This document shows, piece after piece, positions 10,890 to 24,439 of a DNA stretch of 64,000 bases. This DNA comes from Symbiodinium natans. Lineage: Eukaryota; Sar; Dinophyceae; Suessiales; Symbiodiniaceae. Under the pieces are notes generated by a model. That model saw only the letters and a program-made list of their open reading frames with translations. It searched no databases and was not told where the DNA came from. The stretch lies in NCBI GenBank assembly GCA_905221605.1, contig CAJNDS010000418.1:1-64000 (forward strand), given 5' to 3'. Position 1 is the first letter of the stretch, and the number at the start of each line of letters is the position of its first letter. The position numbers were made by a program, and so were the translations under genes.

Positions 10890-13800
10890 TCACAAAGAGT
10901 CGATCTAAATCAGGTCAAATGGTGTGACTGGAGTGTAATGTACCGTGAGTGTAAATTACCTTGTTGCCCCTCCGAAATCAATTGGATAGGCTCCTACGAA
11001 AAAATACTCGTTGGCTGTCATCTGGACAACCATCTACCTGAATCTACTCCCCACACCATCTTCCAGCTTACAGGGCTCAACCTCAAGTGTTCCTCCCATG
11101 ACTCTCCCATCTGTTGGAATGCGAGTCAGCGCACTCTCCTTTTGCCAGGCTCGCTCTGCACTCTTTCTGCCACCATCGGCATCCTGCACTCGACACTAAA
11201 ACGTGTTGGCTACTGGATCGTGTGACCAAAGCTGTGGTTTATGCAGCCTGCTCCGACATTCCACTCTGGGACTCTGGGACAATGCGGCACACCCTAGAAG
11301 AGGCGAGACCTGGTCTCATCACCCCCTGCGGCCGCTGCACGCCGTGGAGGTGGAAGTGACGGCCGAAAGCCGAAGGCCTCTTCTCTCTGGGACAAAGCCG
11401 GTGACTTCTGTGCAAGGTGGTTTTGGCAAAGTCTGGCTTAGACAGAAGGCCTGTATCTACACTACCAAGGCACGCCGAAGCTGGGAGACTTGGTAAAGGT
11501 CCGACGTGTCCAGCGTTGCACCATGAAGCCGAGCTTAAGCTGAGCCTCAGGAAGGTTTTCTGCATACAGCTCTGAGCCGCTGGGCTGCAACGGAAACCTT
11601 TGTGACGCTCCAGGCTGTCAGGCGTTGCATGCACTTGGCTCGACCTTCCGAGCCACCGCACCAACGTTCCCAAACCTAACCGGCTTGTGCCACTGTTCTG
11701 GCATGGTGCAATCTCTGTCGGAGGAGCAAAGCCTTCTGTACTTATACCGCGCCATCCTCCCCGAGTCCCAGCTTCCTAAATGAGAGCAACTGGTCGACGG
11801 CGAGCGCCCGCTGTTCAACAAAGACTGCCCCCAGGTTTAGGGACACTTGGCGATCAGGGGGGCGGCGGAATAGGGTGTCAAGCAATAAACGTCCAGCACC
11901 CCTTCGTAACTGACTGTTGCTAGGTTCAGCCATACAACGTGACCTATTTTTCGGCACGTGCAGATCGAACAAATTGAGCAACTTGAACGCCTGTCCTGCA
12001 AGGGCGCGAGGAACTGCCTGAATGAGACTGCGGCGACTGCAGTGTCTAGGTGCGTGCTGGCCGGCACCTCATGCAACTCACACAACTTAGGCAGCTCAAG
12101 CAATGGTCCCCTTACCTGCTTATCTGGGGTCATCCTTTCTTTTTGGCGCAAGAATGCGCAAGACATCCCCATGAAGGTCCACACCTGCTTGCTGATCACG
12201 TCGCCTGCAATGACCAGCAGACCCTTTGGGTGCGACCCCAATTGCCTACAACTCTTCCGAACTTGGGGCTTGCAGCTTAGCGGGCTTACAGGTTTACGGG
12301 ATAAACCTAAGGCAGATCCCACTTGTGCAAAAATGCTTGGCGCTGCTTTGTGTTGCATTGCGTGAGCATCGTGCAAGACGGAGCCTTGCTTAGAGCTGTG
12401 GCGACCCACTTCGGTCTCACGTAAGGGGAGTGCTTCCAGTGCCGGCAAAGCGCTGCAGATTGCGAAGGAGAAGGATCGATGAGTTTCGGCGGCAAGGCTC
12501 GCAGATGCTCGCAGGCACGGCCTTTCACGAGCAAGAGCTTAGCGAGCAGAGGACACTTTCGAAACCAGGGGGGCATGAGGACGCCTCCTGCGAAGTTCGG
12601 AAGCCGAACCTCCTGTAGCGAGGAGCGCGGCGCAATCGCGCGTACTGAGCTTGCTCGTGGATGCAAATGCTGGCACGCCCTGGCCCCACCCTCGAAAGCC
12701 TTGTCGTCCCCTTGGCATTTGACCACCGTCCTGCCTTCATACCCCGGAGAATGATCTTTGAAGCTTCACAAAAAACCGTCTCAAGCCTCTTCCCTGCTGA
12801 GAACTTAGTCGCAAGAGGGTGCGGGGCATTGTGGGTTTTCCGTCGCTGTTGTCAGGCTGTGCATCTAACTGCTAGTGAGCTTGGACCTCTGCTTTGGGAA
12901 GCTCGCTGTCCAACAAGTTGAAAGGCGCCCTACTTGCAGGTTCGGGAACCAACGCATCCTGAAACCCACCCTTCCCAACATACATACTCCAAAACCTCTG
13001 CCGCAGCCCGGTTTTCCTAAAAGCGATCGAAGTTACTGTCCCCCTCCCTGACCATCAGTTCAAATAGAAAGAAAAAAGGGGATTTGACTTTCCATGGTCC
13101 TAAAAGCCCTGATCGAGACAGACTTGTCCTTGCCAGCCATGTTTCCAATGAAAGAAACAAAGTCCGGACACTTTGTTTCTTGATTGAGAAACCTTGTTTA
13201 TCACAGGGATCCTTCGGAGAGGGTCACCTTAGACCGAAATCCGCACGGGGCTCCGTGCCCCATGTTGCCGAGTCTGAGCCTCAAAAGGCCATGCCCGAAA
13301 GCTCGTTTGCGGTAACGATAGAGGCTCAAGGTACCTTTCTCCCGCGACGTCAACGGTTCCGTCAACGCCCTCCAGGAGGCAGCACGACATCGTCGCGAAG
13401 TCCAACGGTCACCCTCCCAGTGCCCTCAACCTTTTGGACAACCAAAGGATGCCGCACGCCATGCATGCCATGCGACGTGGCCACGTGAGAGCGCTGAACG
13501 AAGAGTTGGAGGGCCGAAATAGAGATGCGATGTGGCCGCCGCCCGCGTGCAAGCCGATGTGCCTTCGGCGCATCCGCCTCGAGGGAGGCACAACAAAACA
13601 GGTTCGGCGCCCCTGGAGCCTCTCAGCGGACAGGAAACGTCCCCTTCGCCTCAAAGATCTCTGCGACGCAGTGCCTCGGCCGAGCTGAGGATGCCCTCTG
13701 AAGGGTGTGACCGGAGCTTGACCACAGCGCCGATTGCAGAGGCTGTTTTTAAGTTCGTGGAGATTGTGAGCACAAACGTGGGGGGAAGCCTATAACTATA

Positions 13801-16780
13801 ACACCTCTTGATAAAACCAACCCAACTTGCCCAAAACGGAGGCGCGAACGCCTCTGGAAAGCAAGGCTCGCTCGGACCTTCCCTGAAAACCCTTGCTCTG
13901 CCATGCCGTGGGACAACTGACTGCTTCGAAGGCTTTGAAAGCGCAATAGAACCGAGATGAGAACTTTTAGGTCCTGAGTTAATGCAAATCGACATGCGAG
14001 CCTGCTTGGGGTCAACAGCTGTGACGCATCGCACACATCGGGCACAAAAGTTGCGGCAGGTGAGCCAGGTCATGAGATGGGATGTATGTCAACGACCCAT
14101 CGACCTCCATGACCAAGCACCTGATCAACCAAGATTCTGCCGAGAACATGACAGAGCCAGTCCGGCCAGTTTTTGTCAGCCTCGCAGTGCGGTCACATCC
14201 TGGAAGATCTACGACTCTAGGAAGCTTCTGTTTTACATTCCGCCCAGAGGCCCTAACCCTTCTCGATATTAATCGTGTAATCACATTTGGCTGACACTTC
14301 GTTCGTTACAGTCCTTTCTTTAAGTATTAGCTGTAATCAACACAATGACCACACTTCGGGCCCGCCGCAAAGCCATGTCGGAGCGGCAGCGTAGGTGTGG
14401 ACAGAACCTTCTCTCATCTTCTCTCGTTCTCCTTTCCTTGTGCTTCCAGGCCATGGCTTTCATGAAAACTTAATGATCTGTGCGATCTGTGCTGGTCTCT
14501 CCTTCGAGTTGGAAAACAGGTGCTAGGCAACGCACCAAGGGCGTCGGCAGTCGAACCAGCTTTTGCATGGAAGCGCCGAAATTCTGCCACACAGCGTGTT
14601 GCCCTCAACCATCCCTTGAGCTGAGAAACCCCCCCCGACGAAGCCTCAGCGCCTTGGTCCTAGGATACCTCCCGGAAGGTGCACTTCGGCAGCACACGAA
14701 TGCCAACCACAGTACCCTACAGTGTGCTCTCCGGGGCTAGCCAGCCATATCTCTGTCACCATCCTTCAGCGCTGGCACCAGCTCTAGCGGAGCGTCAAAG
14801 GGCTTCCCGGCCTGACACGGCCCAACAGACATAAATTCTGAGACTGTCGAAAGCTTAGCTTAGATTTACGATTTTGAACGTCCGGGTCTCATGGCATGTG
14901 TCTGACATGCTGGGTGAGTTTCTACAAACTGACATGCAAGCCTGCTTGGGGTGCGGAACCGGACACACAGGTTACCTGTGGAAAGTGGACCAGCTGGGAG
15001 GCTCTGTCAAGGACCCATCGACTTCCCAAAGCTGAATGCCCCTTGCCCTTCCGGGCGCTTTGGGACAGATTACTTTCTCGAGCTGCACCCAGCTAGCTGG
15101 CCGAAGCCCTTTGTGGCTTAACACACCAAGTCCCGAGACCTTTCTCAGTTCATGGCACGCACACTCGTGTGGTCACAGTTGATAGCTGATGCCTCGCACG
15201 CAAGTGTCCCAGTAGCACGCCGCATCGCGAAACGGGAGGCGGGCCGCCGTGTTAAAGTTTCTGTGCCGAGAATACGGCAGGCTCAGGGCAGGACGACCGG
15301 TTGAGTCATCCCTTCGGATTCCTCAAATGACCACAACTAAGCACAGGGCAGGACAGGTGTGAGGTATCGTGAGCAGCACAAGAGCAAAGCACCCAGTGGT
15401 GGCATACAGTGGCACAGTGCATGTTCGAGTGCAGGCCGCCACCCTTTCTCCCCTTCCGACTTCCCATCCTGACGGTGCCGCACTGCAGCGGGGGATTGCA
15501 ACACGGAACTCAGGATCCCAAGCTCACGCGCGCGCGCGCGTGCGAGGCAACAGGGCTACTGCAGATTGCGTGTTGCGTTTGAACCGTTTGCACATGTGCG
15601 GCCCAAGGAGTTATACTCTTGTCTGTTGCTGTGCCCGGCAACCGATAATCACCGATAGTGGCTGGGTATCGCAGCGCCAACTCGAGAAACCAAGGCCTAG
15701 AATTGCTTGGGATGCTTGGGATTTCCGTCAAGGATCGGAGTCCTCGTAAGACTTCGGGGGTGCAAAGGAAGCCTTGCTCCAATACGCTTTCTTAGTCCAG
15801 GACCCCGAAGCCAGCGCGGACCATCCGGGGAGAACTTTCCATCAAAGAGCGCTGACATCGATTGCTGGAGAGTCCACTGAAAAACACAGAGAGCCCGCGT
15901 GACTGGACTGCGGAAGGGGCACCTGGTGCGGAACCTCATGCCGAAAGCACTGTGAGGGGCGACCAGGAGCCGGCCAAGGGAAGAGAGGCCATGCTTGTGC
16001 TGGAAATGCGCGGATGCGCACAGCACAAGGAGCAGACTGTCGGCCGTCCCCAGAGCAGTAACTACAAGCGTCTTGTGGGCCACTTGCTCCACGAGGCAGC
16101 CGCAGCGATTGCCAGATTGTCGCAACGCTGCAGGCTTATGTGGCATTCTCACAGGCCTCCATTCAGGCAGTGTGCGAAGATATGATATCCCCAGCTTTAA
16201 CTTGGGGCCTTCGTCGATCGTGGGGCCTTGCCTGAAGTTTAAATTAAAATTTCGAGCCGAAGGATTCATGGGCACCATGTGCTAACACTTTGACAGAAGC
16301 CAGGCGAACCAAACATATCTACACATGGCGAAGTTTTTAGGCTCCAACTATAGCACTCTCAGTGGGTGTCTCTGAGGTTCTCGCTGCCAGCGGCGTGACC
16401 TGCGTGCTGGCAGCACTAGCACCGAACTCCGGGCCAGCTTCGACTGAACATCTGTGATTGGTATTGGCACGTTGTAACGTATACTTATAAATCTTTTGCC
16501 AAGAGCGGGGGTCATAGCTACAGGCTACAAGAATGGCAGCCTTAGATGGTAGCTTCAGTTAACGCGGCCACTAATAGCTGAGAGCAACCCTGGCTCCTTC
16601 AACACGTGAAATTCCGAAAGAGACGCAGCACAACACCGATCAGTGCAACCAGCAACTTCGGATGCGGAGCCGCCGCAGGCATGTAAAAAACTACTGACGT
16701 GCAAGCATGTGCAAGCTCGTGCAAGCTCTAGAGCGGACATTCCGGCCCGGGTCAAAGTCTTGTGTCTGCGGTCTTCTCCT
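10890..16780. other. No recognisable gene
   Basis: GC-balanced DNA with many short overlapping open frames on both strands, none with a family motif I recognise. Intron-split host genes could be hidden here. Only a CG dinucleotide run at about 15528-15541 stands out. Confidence 0.4.
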
Positions 16781-16782
16781 TG

Positions 16783-16946
16783 CACAGCCTGCTGCACAGC
16801 CTGCTGCACAGCCTTGCAAAGTGGAAGCCCCCTACTTGGCCCTCAGATCACCTGAAGTGGGGTATGACAGGGTTAGTAGACCCCCACTGGGGTCCTCTCG
16901 TGCGTAGGACAACGCAAGCAGGTCCTCTCGTGCGCAGGACCACGGA
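16783..16946. repeat. Short tandem repeats
   Basis: CACAGCCTGCTG is repeated almost three times near 16785-16815, and a phrase of about 29 bp beginning GGTCCTCTCGTGCG is repeated twice at about 16891-16947. Confidence 0.6.
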
Positions 16947-17805
16947 AGCAGCACCACCCCACGAATTGGCTGAAGATACGGTCCCATTTTTGCCTTGCCC
17001 CGCGAATCTGCTCAACATACGGTCATTGGTCCCCCATATGTTGGGCCGATTCGTAGGGTAAGGCAATTGCTTCACGAATCGGCTGAATACATCAACTCCT
17101 TTCAACTTTCCGAGCTCGGCGTTGAGCTGGGTTCTCCTTTTGCTTTTGCGGCCATGTTCAGACGGACTCAGAGGGCTAAGCGGCAGATAAGAACAAGTCC
17201 CGGAATCCGGCAGGGCCGAACTTGATCCTGACGTGATCAAAGGTACCAAAGGTACTGGTCAGAAATCCCTGGCAAATTCCAGGCCTGCGAAAAAGGAAAA
17301 ACAAGGGGCGCACGAAGCTGCATGCTTGACTTGAAAACGGCCGCATACCGGTTGGATGCAAAAACGCGGAAAGGCCATGCGCATGCCCGCATCCTGTGCT
17401 GCGCTGAGAGCACAACAGGTGCGAATGCGAAGTGCTGTGCATGCTGTGCTAGAAAGCAGCGAATCAAGACTTGCGTCTGGAAAGCGCAAATCCTGCGACG
17501 GCGTAAGCTGCTGATCAAGATCAAGGTCGGCCGCACATAGATTCGATGTCTCCCTCCGAATACCCACGAGTACATGCCCTGTGCCAGCTGGCTCTCCCAC
17601 TCGGACCTGGACCAATTCAGAAAAAGGCTTACTGCAGCACGCCTTTTTCGAGAGAAAGCGGTAATTAGCAGTACCGCCATCATAGTCATCGCCTTCGCAT
17701 CCGCCCTTGTCATCAGGAGAACAATCAGGATTGGCAGTGGTCAAGCCATGGTGGACTCCAAAAAGGTCCGAACTTGAGAGACTTGAGAGCATAGTCCTTG
17801 GGCGA

Positions 17806-19310
17806 GTCGGGGTTGTTGGTAACGTGCCCCTCTCACGCTGAGAGAGGGGCATCCGCTCCTACGCATCTCCTCGCATTGGCCTTTTCCGTCAACTGACTCT
17901 TACGACTTACGACGCTAACGATCCTACACGAACAGCCGCCGCGATTGTGTTTTGATTGGGTGGTGCTTTTGATCTTAGGGTAGTTACATGGTCCCCTAAA
18001 AGGGGCCCGATCGAGCACAGGGAAAAACCACATTTGGGAAAAACACTGTGCCGCGGGAACTTGCTCGATGCGTTGATGGAAGCACGAAACAGCTAATTAC
18101 TGGTTCGGCGAGATTGCTTAGGAACCCCTGCCATGAAAAGAAACAAGAGAGGACCGGCTGTAGGCCCTGGCCAAAAGGCCTCACAGCAGCGAGGATAAGG
18201 GGAAAGGGAGCCGGCTGTACGGGGCTCCGGCTCGCGGGACGTGCATGTGTATGCGGCAATGCTTGACTTGCCCAAGCGGAGGCAGCAGTGGACATTGCAA
18301 AGGGAGCCCCGGAGTCGGGGTTGCTGTCAACGTGCCCCTCTCACACTGAGAGGGGGGCATCCGCTCCTACGCATCTCGTCGCATAAGCCTGTTCCGTCAG
18401 CTGACCCTTACGACACTAACGATCCTACACGTGCAGCCGCGCGATCTTGCGTTTCTCGGTGGTGCTTTTTGACACATCGAGAGAATAGTGAATATGTTGA
18501 GGAAAACAATCAGGAATGGCAGCAGCAGTGACCTCTACACGTGGAAAACTCACCACGGGCCCTTGAATATTAAAAGTAACTTAAGTAGAAGTATGTAGAA
18601 GTGCACCGTCGCTCACCTGCAGTTTCTTGTCTCTCACACAGTGCGGGCCGAGCGTTTGCTGGCCACAGGTTGCCAACCGGACGGACGAGGTGTGGCGCAG
18701 GGTATTGATTTCACTATCCCAAGGAGCCTTGCGACATTGACGTTCCTACACGTACAGCCGCGCGATCTTGCATTTGTTGGTGGTGTTTTTTGTTGTGTTG
18801 AGAGAATTGTGAAGATGTTGAGGAAAACAATCAGGAATGGCAGCAGCAGTGACCTCTCCACGTGGAAAACTCACCACGGGCCCCTGAATATTAAAAGTAA
18901 CTTAAGTAGAAGTATGTAGAAGTGCACCGTCGCTCGCCTGCAGTCTCTTGTCTCTCACACGGTGCGGACCGAGCTGGCCATCAGTATCCCAAGGAGCCTT
19001 ACGACACTAACGATCCTACACGTACAGCCGCGCGATCTTGCGTTTCTCGGTGGTGCTTTTTGACACATCGAGAGAATGAATATGTTGAGGAAAACCATCA
19101 AGATTGGCAGCAGTGACCTCTCCACGTGGAAAACTCACCACGCACCCTTGAATATTAAAAGTAACTTAAGTAGAAGTATGTAGAAGTGCACCGTCGCTCG
19201 CCTGCAGTTTCTTGTCTCTCACACAGTGCGGGCCGAGCGTTTGCTGACCACAGGTGGTAACCGGCCCTTACGACCCAAAACGATACTGCACATACAGCCA
19301 CACAATCTTA
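17806..19310. repeat. Tandem array of about 300-bp units, 4-5 copies
   Basis: Anchor 'cgatcctacacgtacagccg' or close variants occurs near 17913, 18419, 18740, 19010 and 19281. Units share 'ttgaggaaaac(a/c)atca', 'cctctccacgtggaaaactc', 'ttaaaagtaacttaagtaga' and 'gtgcaccgtcgctc(g/a)cctgc'. Copies differ by indels; no long frame is conserved through the units. Confidence 0.8.
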
Positions 19311-20293
19311 TCTCATATTCGTCTCGGCCTCTGGCTGCACAAACAACCTGGCATGAGGGCCACGGAACTTCATAAGCGTCACCTTCAAACAAGTCAGCTT
19401 CAGCGATTCGAACAAAAAAATTGCTGATGAGCATGCTTTGAAATGCCCGGCAGGTTGTTTGTGTGTGTGAACGCCAACAGGGGCTCTGGAACCATTAGGC
19501 AAGTCTCAGGAACTGTTAGAACCCTGTTAAGAAACAGCCCCAAACCGTCCGGAACCGTTCCGAAGCGTAGGACGATAGTAAAGTGCCGATCTGGGCTTCA
19601 AAAGTTCGAAGGGCCGAAAAGGTCTTGATGAGATTAATGTCACGGCTCTTGAGGCCAGAAAACGCAAGGACAGACACCCTCTATTACACAGACCACCAGC
19701 GATTCCAAAGCACGCATCATGGAGAGATCAGCGCAGTCGGCTCTAGGCAACATAGTCACGCTGTCTCTTTCACGAGCTGACCTGACACTCTCTCAGTCTT
19801 GCTGGGCCCTCAAGAACCGGCTAAGCCTTTGCTGATGCATGGATGTCGCAGTGCACTGTGAGGAGAGGCATCGCATCTATCCTTCAGCCTTGCTGATTCG
19901 GAGATTCACGAAGAAAGCGCGCGAAGCGCACGGCCTCAGGCCAAGCCAGACTTCGAAGATGGGCCGTTGGTCCTCAATGGCTCAAACAATTTCAAAATGG
20001 GGGTTGGAGATGTGTCGAGGGGTCAAGCCCCAAATTTATGGCGATAGATTCCTTGGGGCACCAGGGCACGACGGGGATAATTTTGGTTGGGCTTGAGGCC
20101 TTCAACATACGAGGCCCCGGCGGGGAAACAATGAGGGCCCAACCCTAAACCCTAGACCTATGTAGAAAGAATTATCTGTAGCTTCCTCTGCCTTGGAAAG
20201 TCAATCAAGTATTATGTTTGCGAAACATATGTCGTCAGGGGATCCCGGCACAGGTCATACGTTTTTGTTTATTCTAAGCAGTGCCTTCCATTT
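19311..20293. other. No recognisable gene
   Basis: No open frame with a recognisable motif. An inverted similarity is visible between 'caaacaacctggca' near 19340 and 'tgccxggcaggttgtttg'-type sequence near 19445, a probable small foldback. Confidence 0.35.
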
Positions 20294-20553
20294 TGGCCCA
20301 TCGAACCTACTGTCGACAACTATCCTTCTCGTGCACCGAAAGCGAGAAGAATGATCGCGACCAGTTGACAGAATGGGAAAGGTAGCTTCGCATGTATGTC
20401 CCATTATGTCCTAGTAGCCACCGGCATATGATTTCAGCACAGATTTCTATCCTCATCCGAGAATAGTTCTCGCGAGAGTATCGTTCTCGTGCACCGGAAC
20501 CGACGAGAATGATTTGCGTGACCAGTTTGAGCAACTTTACAGAATGGAAAGGT
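20294..20553. repeat. Dispersed repeat, copy 1
   Basis: Nearly identical over about 245 bp to 24196-24439, from TGGCCCATCGA to the 'ttacagaatgg' end, with a few substitutions and one short indel. It contains nested palindromic TTCTCGCGAGAG. Probably one mobile or segmentally duplicated sequence. Confidence 0.8.
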
Positions 20554-20899
20554 ACGTTGACAAGATGCTAAAGGTATGCAGATTGTCTGCTCTTATGTCC
20601 TTTTGGGAGGGAGAGAGAGCAAGGCCGGGCTAGTATAAAGTCCTTCCAGGTTCCAGGTACGGTTGTGCACGCTAGGAGTGTATCCGGTGTCCTTGGGGAC
20701 GGGTACGTCCGGGAGAGCTCCGGACAAAAGCGAAAATCCTTAGCAGTTTTACGCTTACGGGCGTCATTGGATAAAACCCATCCCCTTCATGCTGCCAGTT
20801 TCCGTCCTTCAATCCTTTTGCGGTCGGACAGGTCGGTGACCAGATGGCGGCGTCAGGACGCAGGAGTCGGGAACCGTGAAGGTGGTGTCGGGAACCCGC

Positions 20900-20935
20900 A
20901 CGGCCTAAACCCTGAACCCTAAACCCTAAACCATG
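20900..20935. repeat. Short interstitial telomeric tract
   Basis: Four CCCTAAA-type units (one CCCTGAA) in C-strand orientation. Confidence 0.8.
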
Positions 20936-23900
20936 TAGTGGTCTCCGACTTGGAGACCCGGCACCACCAACCCCAGTCTCCAGCTCGACCCGGCAAGCAG
21001 TCCACCACTGGTCTCCGACACGCGCGGAAAGTGGCTGACACGTGGTTTCCCCGACACGTTGTGTATGCGGTTCGCTGTTGCTCTAGACTGGGCACTCCAC
21101 TTCCAGGGCAGGCAGAGTATAAAATTCTAGGGCGTTCCAGGTGTGCCCCCAGCAGCCACCGGATAGAAACCTGCACTGAAATAAAACTTTGGGCTCCTCA
21201 AGGCCCTGGATTGTATCTTGGCGTGTCCGTCCTCTTTTTTTGATTAGTTCAGGACCAGCACGCGGCTCCCAAAAATGGATCTGGAGCAGCGAGTGCGCAA
21301 GTGTGCAATGAGCGCACAGGGGGCGTCTCACAAGCTCTACGTCCCAGATCAAGATCGAGCAACCTGCTTAGAACGAAACTGTCTCAGATTCAGCCAGACT
21401 AGCGCACACCGTCGTATCCATGTCACACACGCACATGCTTCTGCTTCCGGCTCTTGAGGGGTGTGCCTTTGACTGGCAAAATAGGGACCTGCAAGCATGG
21501 GCGGGATAGGGCTTGGGCTCATGGCATCTTGTGATGGAAGATTGCAGGACTTGCGGCCGCATTGCTGCCATGGTTTTACAGACCAAGTGTGTCATGTTTG
21601 AATCTCTTTGAATATATATCACCAGGCCTCGCGAGCCCTCATCCGCATCAATGTTTGTGCTCTCCCGTACCCATATGCAGCCTCCGCGGTCGGTCCTGCA
21701 CATGGAGTTCTGCAGGCAAAAGGATGCAAAAGGGACGTGGACTCGTTGACTGCAGATGCTGCATCGTTGCGCACGGGCCCAATGTGCTTGTAACTGGGGG
21801 TGGGCTGTGGTGTACGCCACCAGCGTATGGCCCTGCCGAATGCTGTTGCCTGTTTCTGCATGGCTGTGTTGCTTCCGCAGAGCGAGGTGGCGGCTGCGGC
21901 GGAACCGGCCGGGTTAAGGTGCCCGGGGAGCCTGAAGTTGCTACGAACATTGCTGCGCGAATGTGCCTCGAGGATTCCGAACTCTCCCAGGTCTCAGAAC
22001 GCTCCGAAAGACCCAGCGCGTCGCCGCTGTTCTCGGGTGTGGTGCGTAGAAGATAAAGGAAGGACACCAGGACGCGCGTGGCGCCACCGCTCCATGCCTC
22101 TGAGCGAAACCTTAAAGTGTTCTGGTGGCTTTGAAGATTTCCGCGTTTTTGGCGGCCGCTCCTCCACTGCATTTAGGGTGGGCACTGCTTCTTGCTTCGG
22201 AACCCACTGGCCTGGAATCATTTACCACATGGATATATGTTGACAAGCTTCGTGCCAGGAAGCTTGAAATGCTGGATCATAGGCGATTTTTTGTGTTTGC
22301 ACGATCAGTCATTGCAAGTCCCCCAAGCCCCTACACCCCCCCTGCAATCAATTCCAGACACGCCGGCAACAAATCATTGCAGGCCCCGGAGACTCTGGAC
22401 CCTTCCTGCAATCAATTCCATAGCAGACCTACACACACTGTCACCTAAATTCAACCATGATTCAGGATGACTCCTTAAATCTAAGGATACGGACCGCCCC
22501 CAACCCCCGCAATCATTTCCTGGAGGGTCGAAATGATTACGGCAATCCGTAATCATTTAGCCCCTCCCCCCCCGCAATCGGGTAGGGGTGATGTTGGGCC
22601 AGGAAAGGCTTGCATCTTCAGCTTAAACGGATAAATTGATATCTGCCACTCGGAGTCGCACTTAAATGGGAGTTGGCGGATTGTTGGCCCTGTCGCTCAC
22701 TCACGTGTTCTTGCCGGCCAGAAGCTGCAGCCAGGACGGGGGCCCCGAGGGCTGCTTGATGGTAAGGTCAATGAGCAGATCAGGGATGATCAGGGGCAAA
22801 CAGAATGCGGCTGCAACGCGAGCTGTTTTCGCCTGAGCAGAGAAAGAATCAGAACAATCACCGGAAATCACAGGTTTTGAGATCCGCCATGCAGAAAGTT
22901 TGTGGAATCTGCAGTTTTAACAGAAGCCCTGAACCTTCAGCCGCATAAGCTCTAACCCTTCTGTGGGGCTGGCGTGTTGCTTGCCACGCAGGTGACAAGG
23001 CCGACAAGGCCGTGTGATTTTGCTAATCTGCATTGCAGGTAACTCCAGAAGGACAGGACGGGACGTCTCGAAAGGGTCAGTGCCAGCGCAAACCACCTAG
23101 GTTCCTAGACATGCGCCGGGAACAAAGGAGCCTTCTTCAGAAGGCGCCTGTGCTTTTCAAGCCGCCCTTCTCAGCAGTCTGTTGGGACTGTTTGGGACTG
23201 TTGGGACCCTCGTCAGGCACAGCACTTCCGAAAATAGACAGGGCTAAGACGAGGAATGCGCATCGTTTGGGACGTCCCGTCCTGTCTTCCTGGAGTTGCC
23301 TGCAGCGCCGGGTGTGGTAAGAGTTGCATCAGCTTGCCCGAGTTTTGGCAGTTCGAGTCACCATTCAGTTATCTCACAGCCGCCTGCATTGCGTGCTGGT
23401 TTCCGGATCATGGTGCCAGACGCATGATAAACAAAAAGATATGCAGCATATGCACGTATGAGCACTTTCTTGCCGACCCTTTCCCAGGTTGTACGGTGCG
23501 ATGAAGGCTGTGCAGAAATGAGGACAAGCCCTCAACCTTACGTTCGGGTCATCTCGAAGAAAAACGAAGCTTGCGACTGCTTCCATGGTGCCTAGGCCAG
23601 AACAATCAAGACTTAGCAAGACATAAGACGTTGAGATTGGCGAATGAGAATGGGGGTGTAGCGTACAGTTATTAGGAGTTTGGCTGAGTTTGGTGGGTTG
23701 GGGAGATGGCCAAGTTGGCCACGTTGGCCAAGCGGCATTGGCACTTTCCGCTCCAAGCTTGTACCGTAAGTGGAAGGCCTGATGCTTGCCAGGGTGACCG
23801 CACAGCGAGCATGAGGCTAGGTAGGTATTCCCACGAGACCAACCCGGAGGGACCGGCAGAGATGAGCGCGTGGCAAAACCTAGAGGCCACGGCGGGGGCA

Positions 23901-24195
23901 TTCATTGAGGGTATCGCTTTTGGGGGTAGGTATCGCTTTCCCAACAAACACCGTACTGCCAAGTCATGGAGCGCCAGGGGCACTCTTAACCAGCCGATTT
24001 CAAGCCAAATGCACTGCATCAACAAGGTAGTTAGTCCACTCGTGCCGGGGGGTATCGCTTTTGGGGCTGCACGGGATCTAGCAAGTCCGATAGAAAGGTA
24101 GTCATGAAAACGTGGAGCTGCGCAAGCAGCCTGCAACTGGGTAAGGGCCACTCTAAACTGTGCCTTTCCATTCCGGCCATCAAGCAAGTTCACTC
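20936..24195. other. No recognisable gene
   Basis: Overlapping open frames on both strands without family features. Short repeated phrases built on GCAATCA/AATCATT occur at 22350-22560 with C runs. Confidence 0.35.
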
Positions 24196-24439
24196 TGGCC
24201 CATCGATCCTGTCGACAATCGTTCTCATGCACCGAAAGAAGAATGATCGCGACCAGTTGACAGAATGGGAAAGGTAGCTTCGCATGTATGTTCCATTATG
24301 TCCTAGTAGCCACCGGCATATGTACTCAGCACAGATTTCTATCCTCATCCGAGAATCGTTCTCGCGAGAGTATCGTTCTCGTGCACCGGAACCGACGAGA
24401 ATGATTTGCGTGACCAGTTTGAACAACTTCACAGAATGG
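24196..24439. repeat. Dispersed repeat, copy 2
   Basis: Partner of the copy at 20294-20553, in the same orientation and about 3.9 kb away. Confidence 0.8.
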
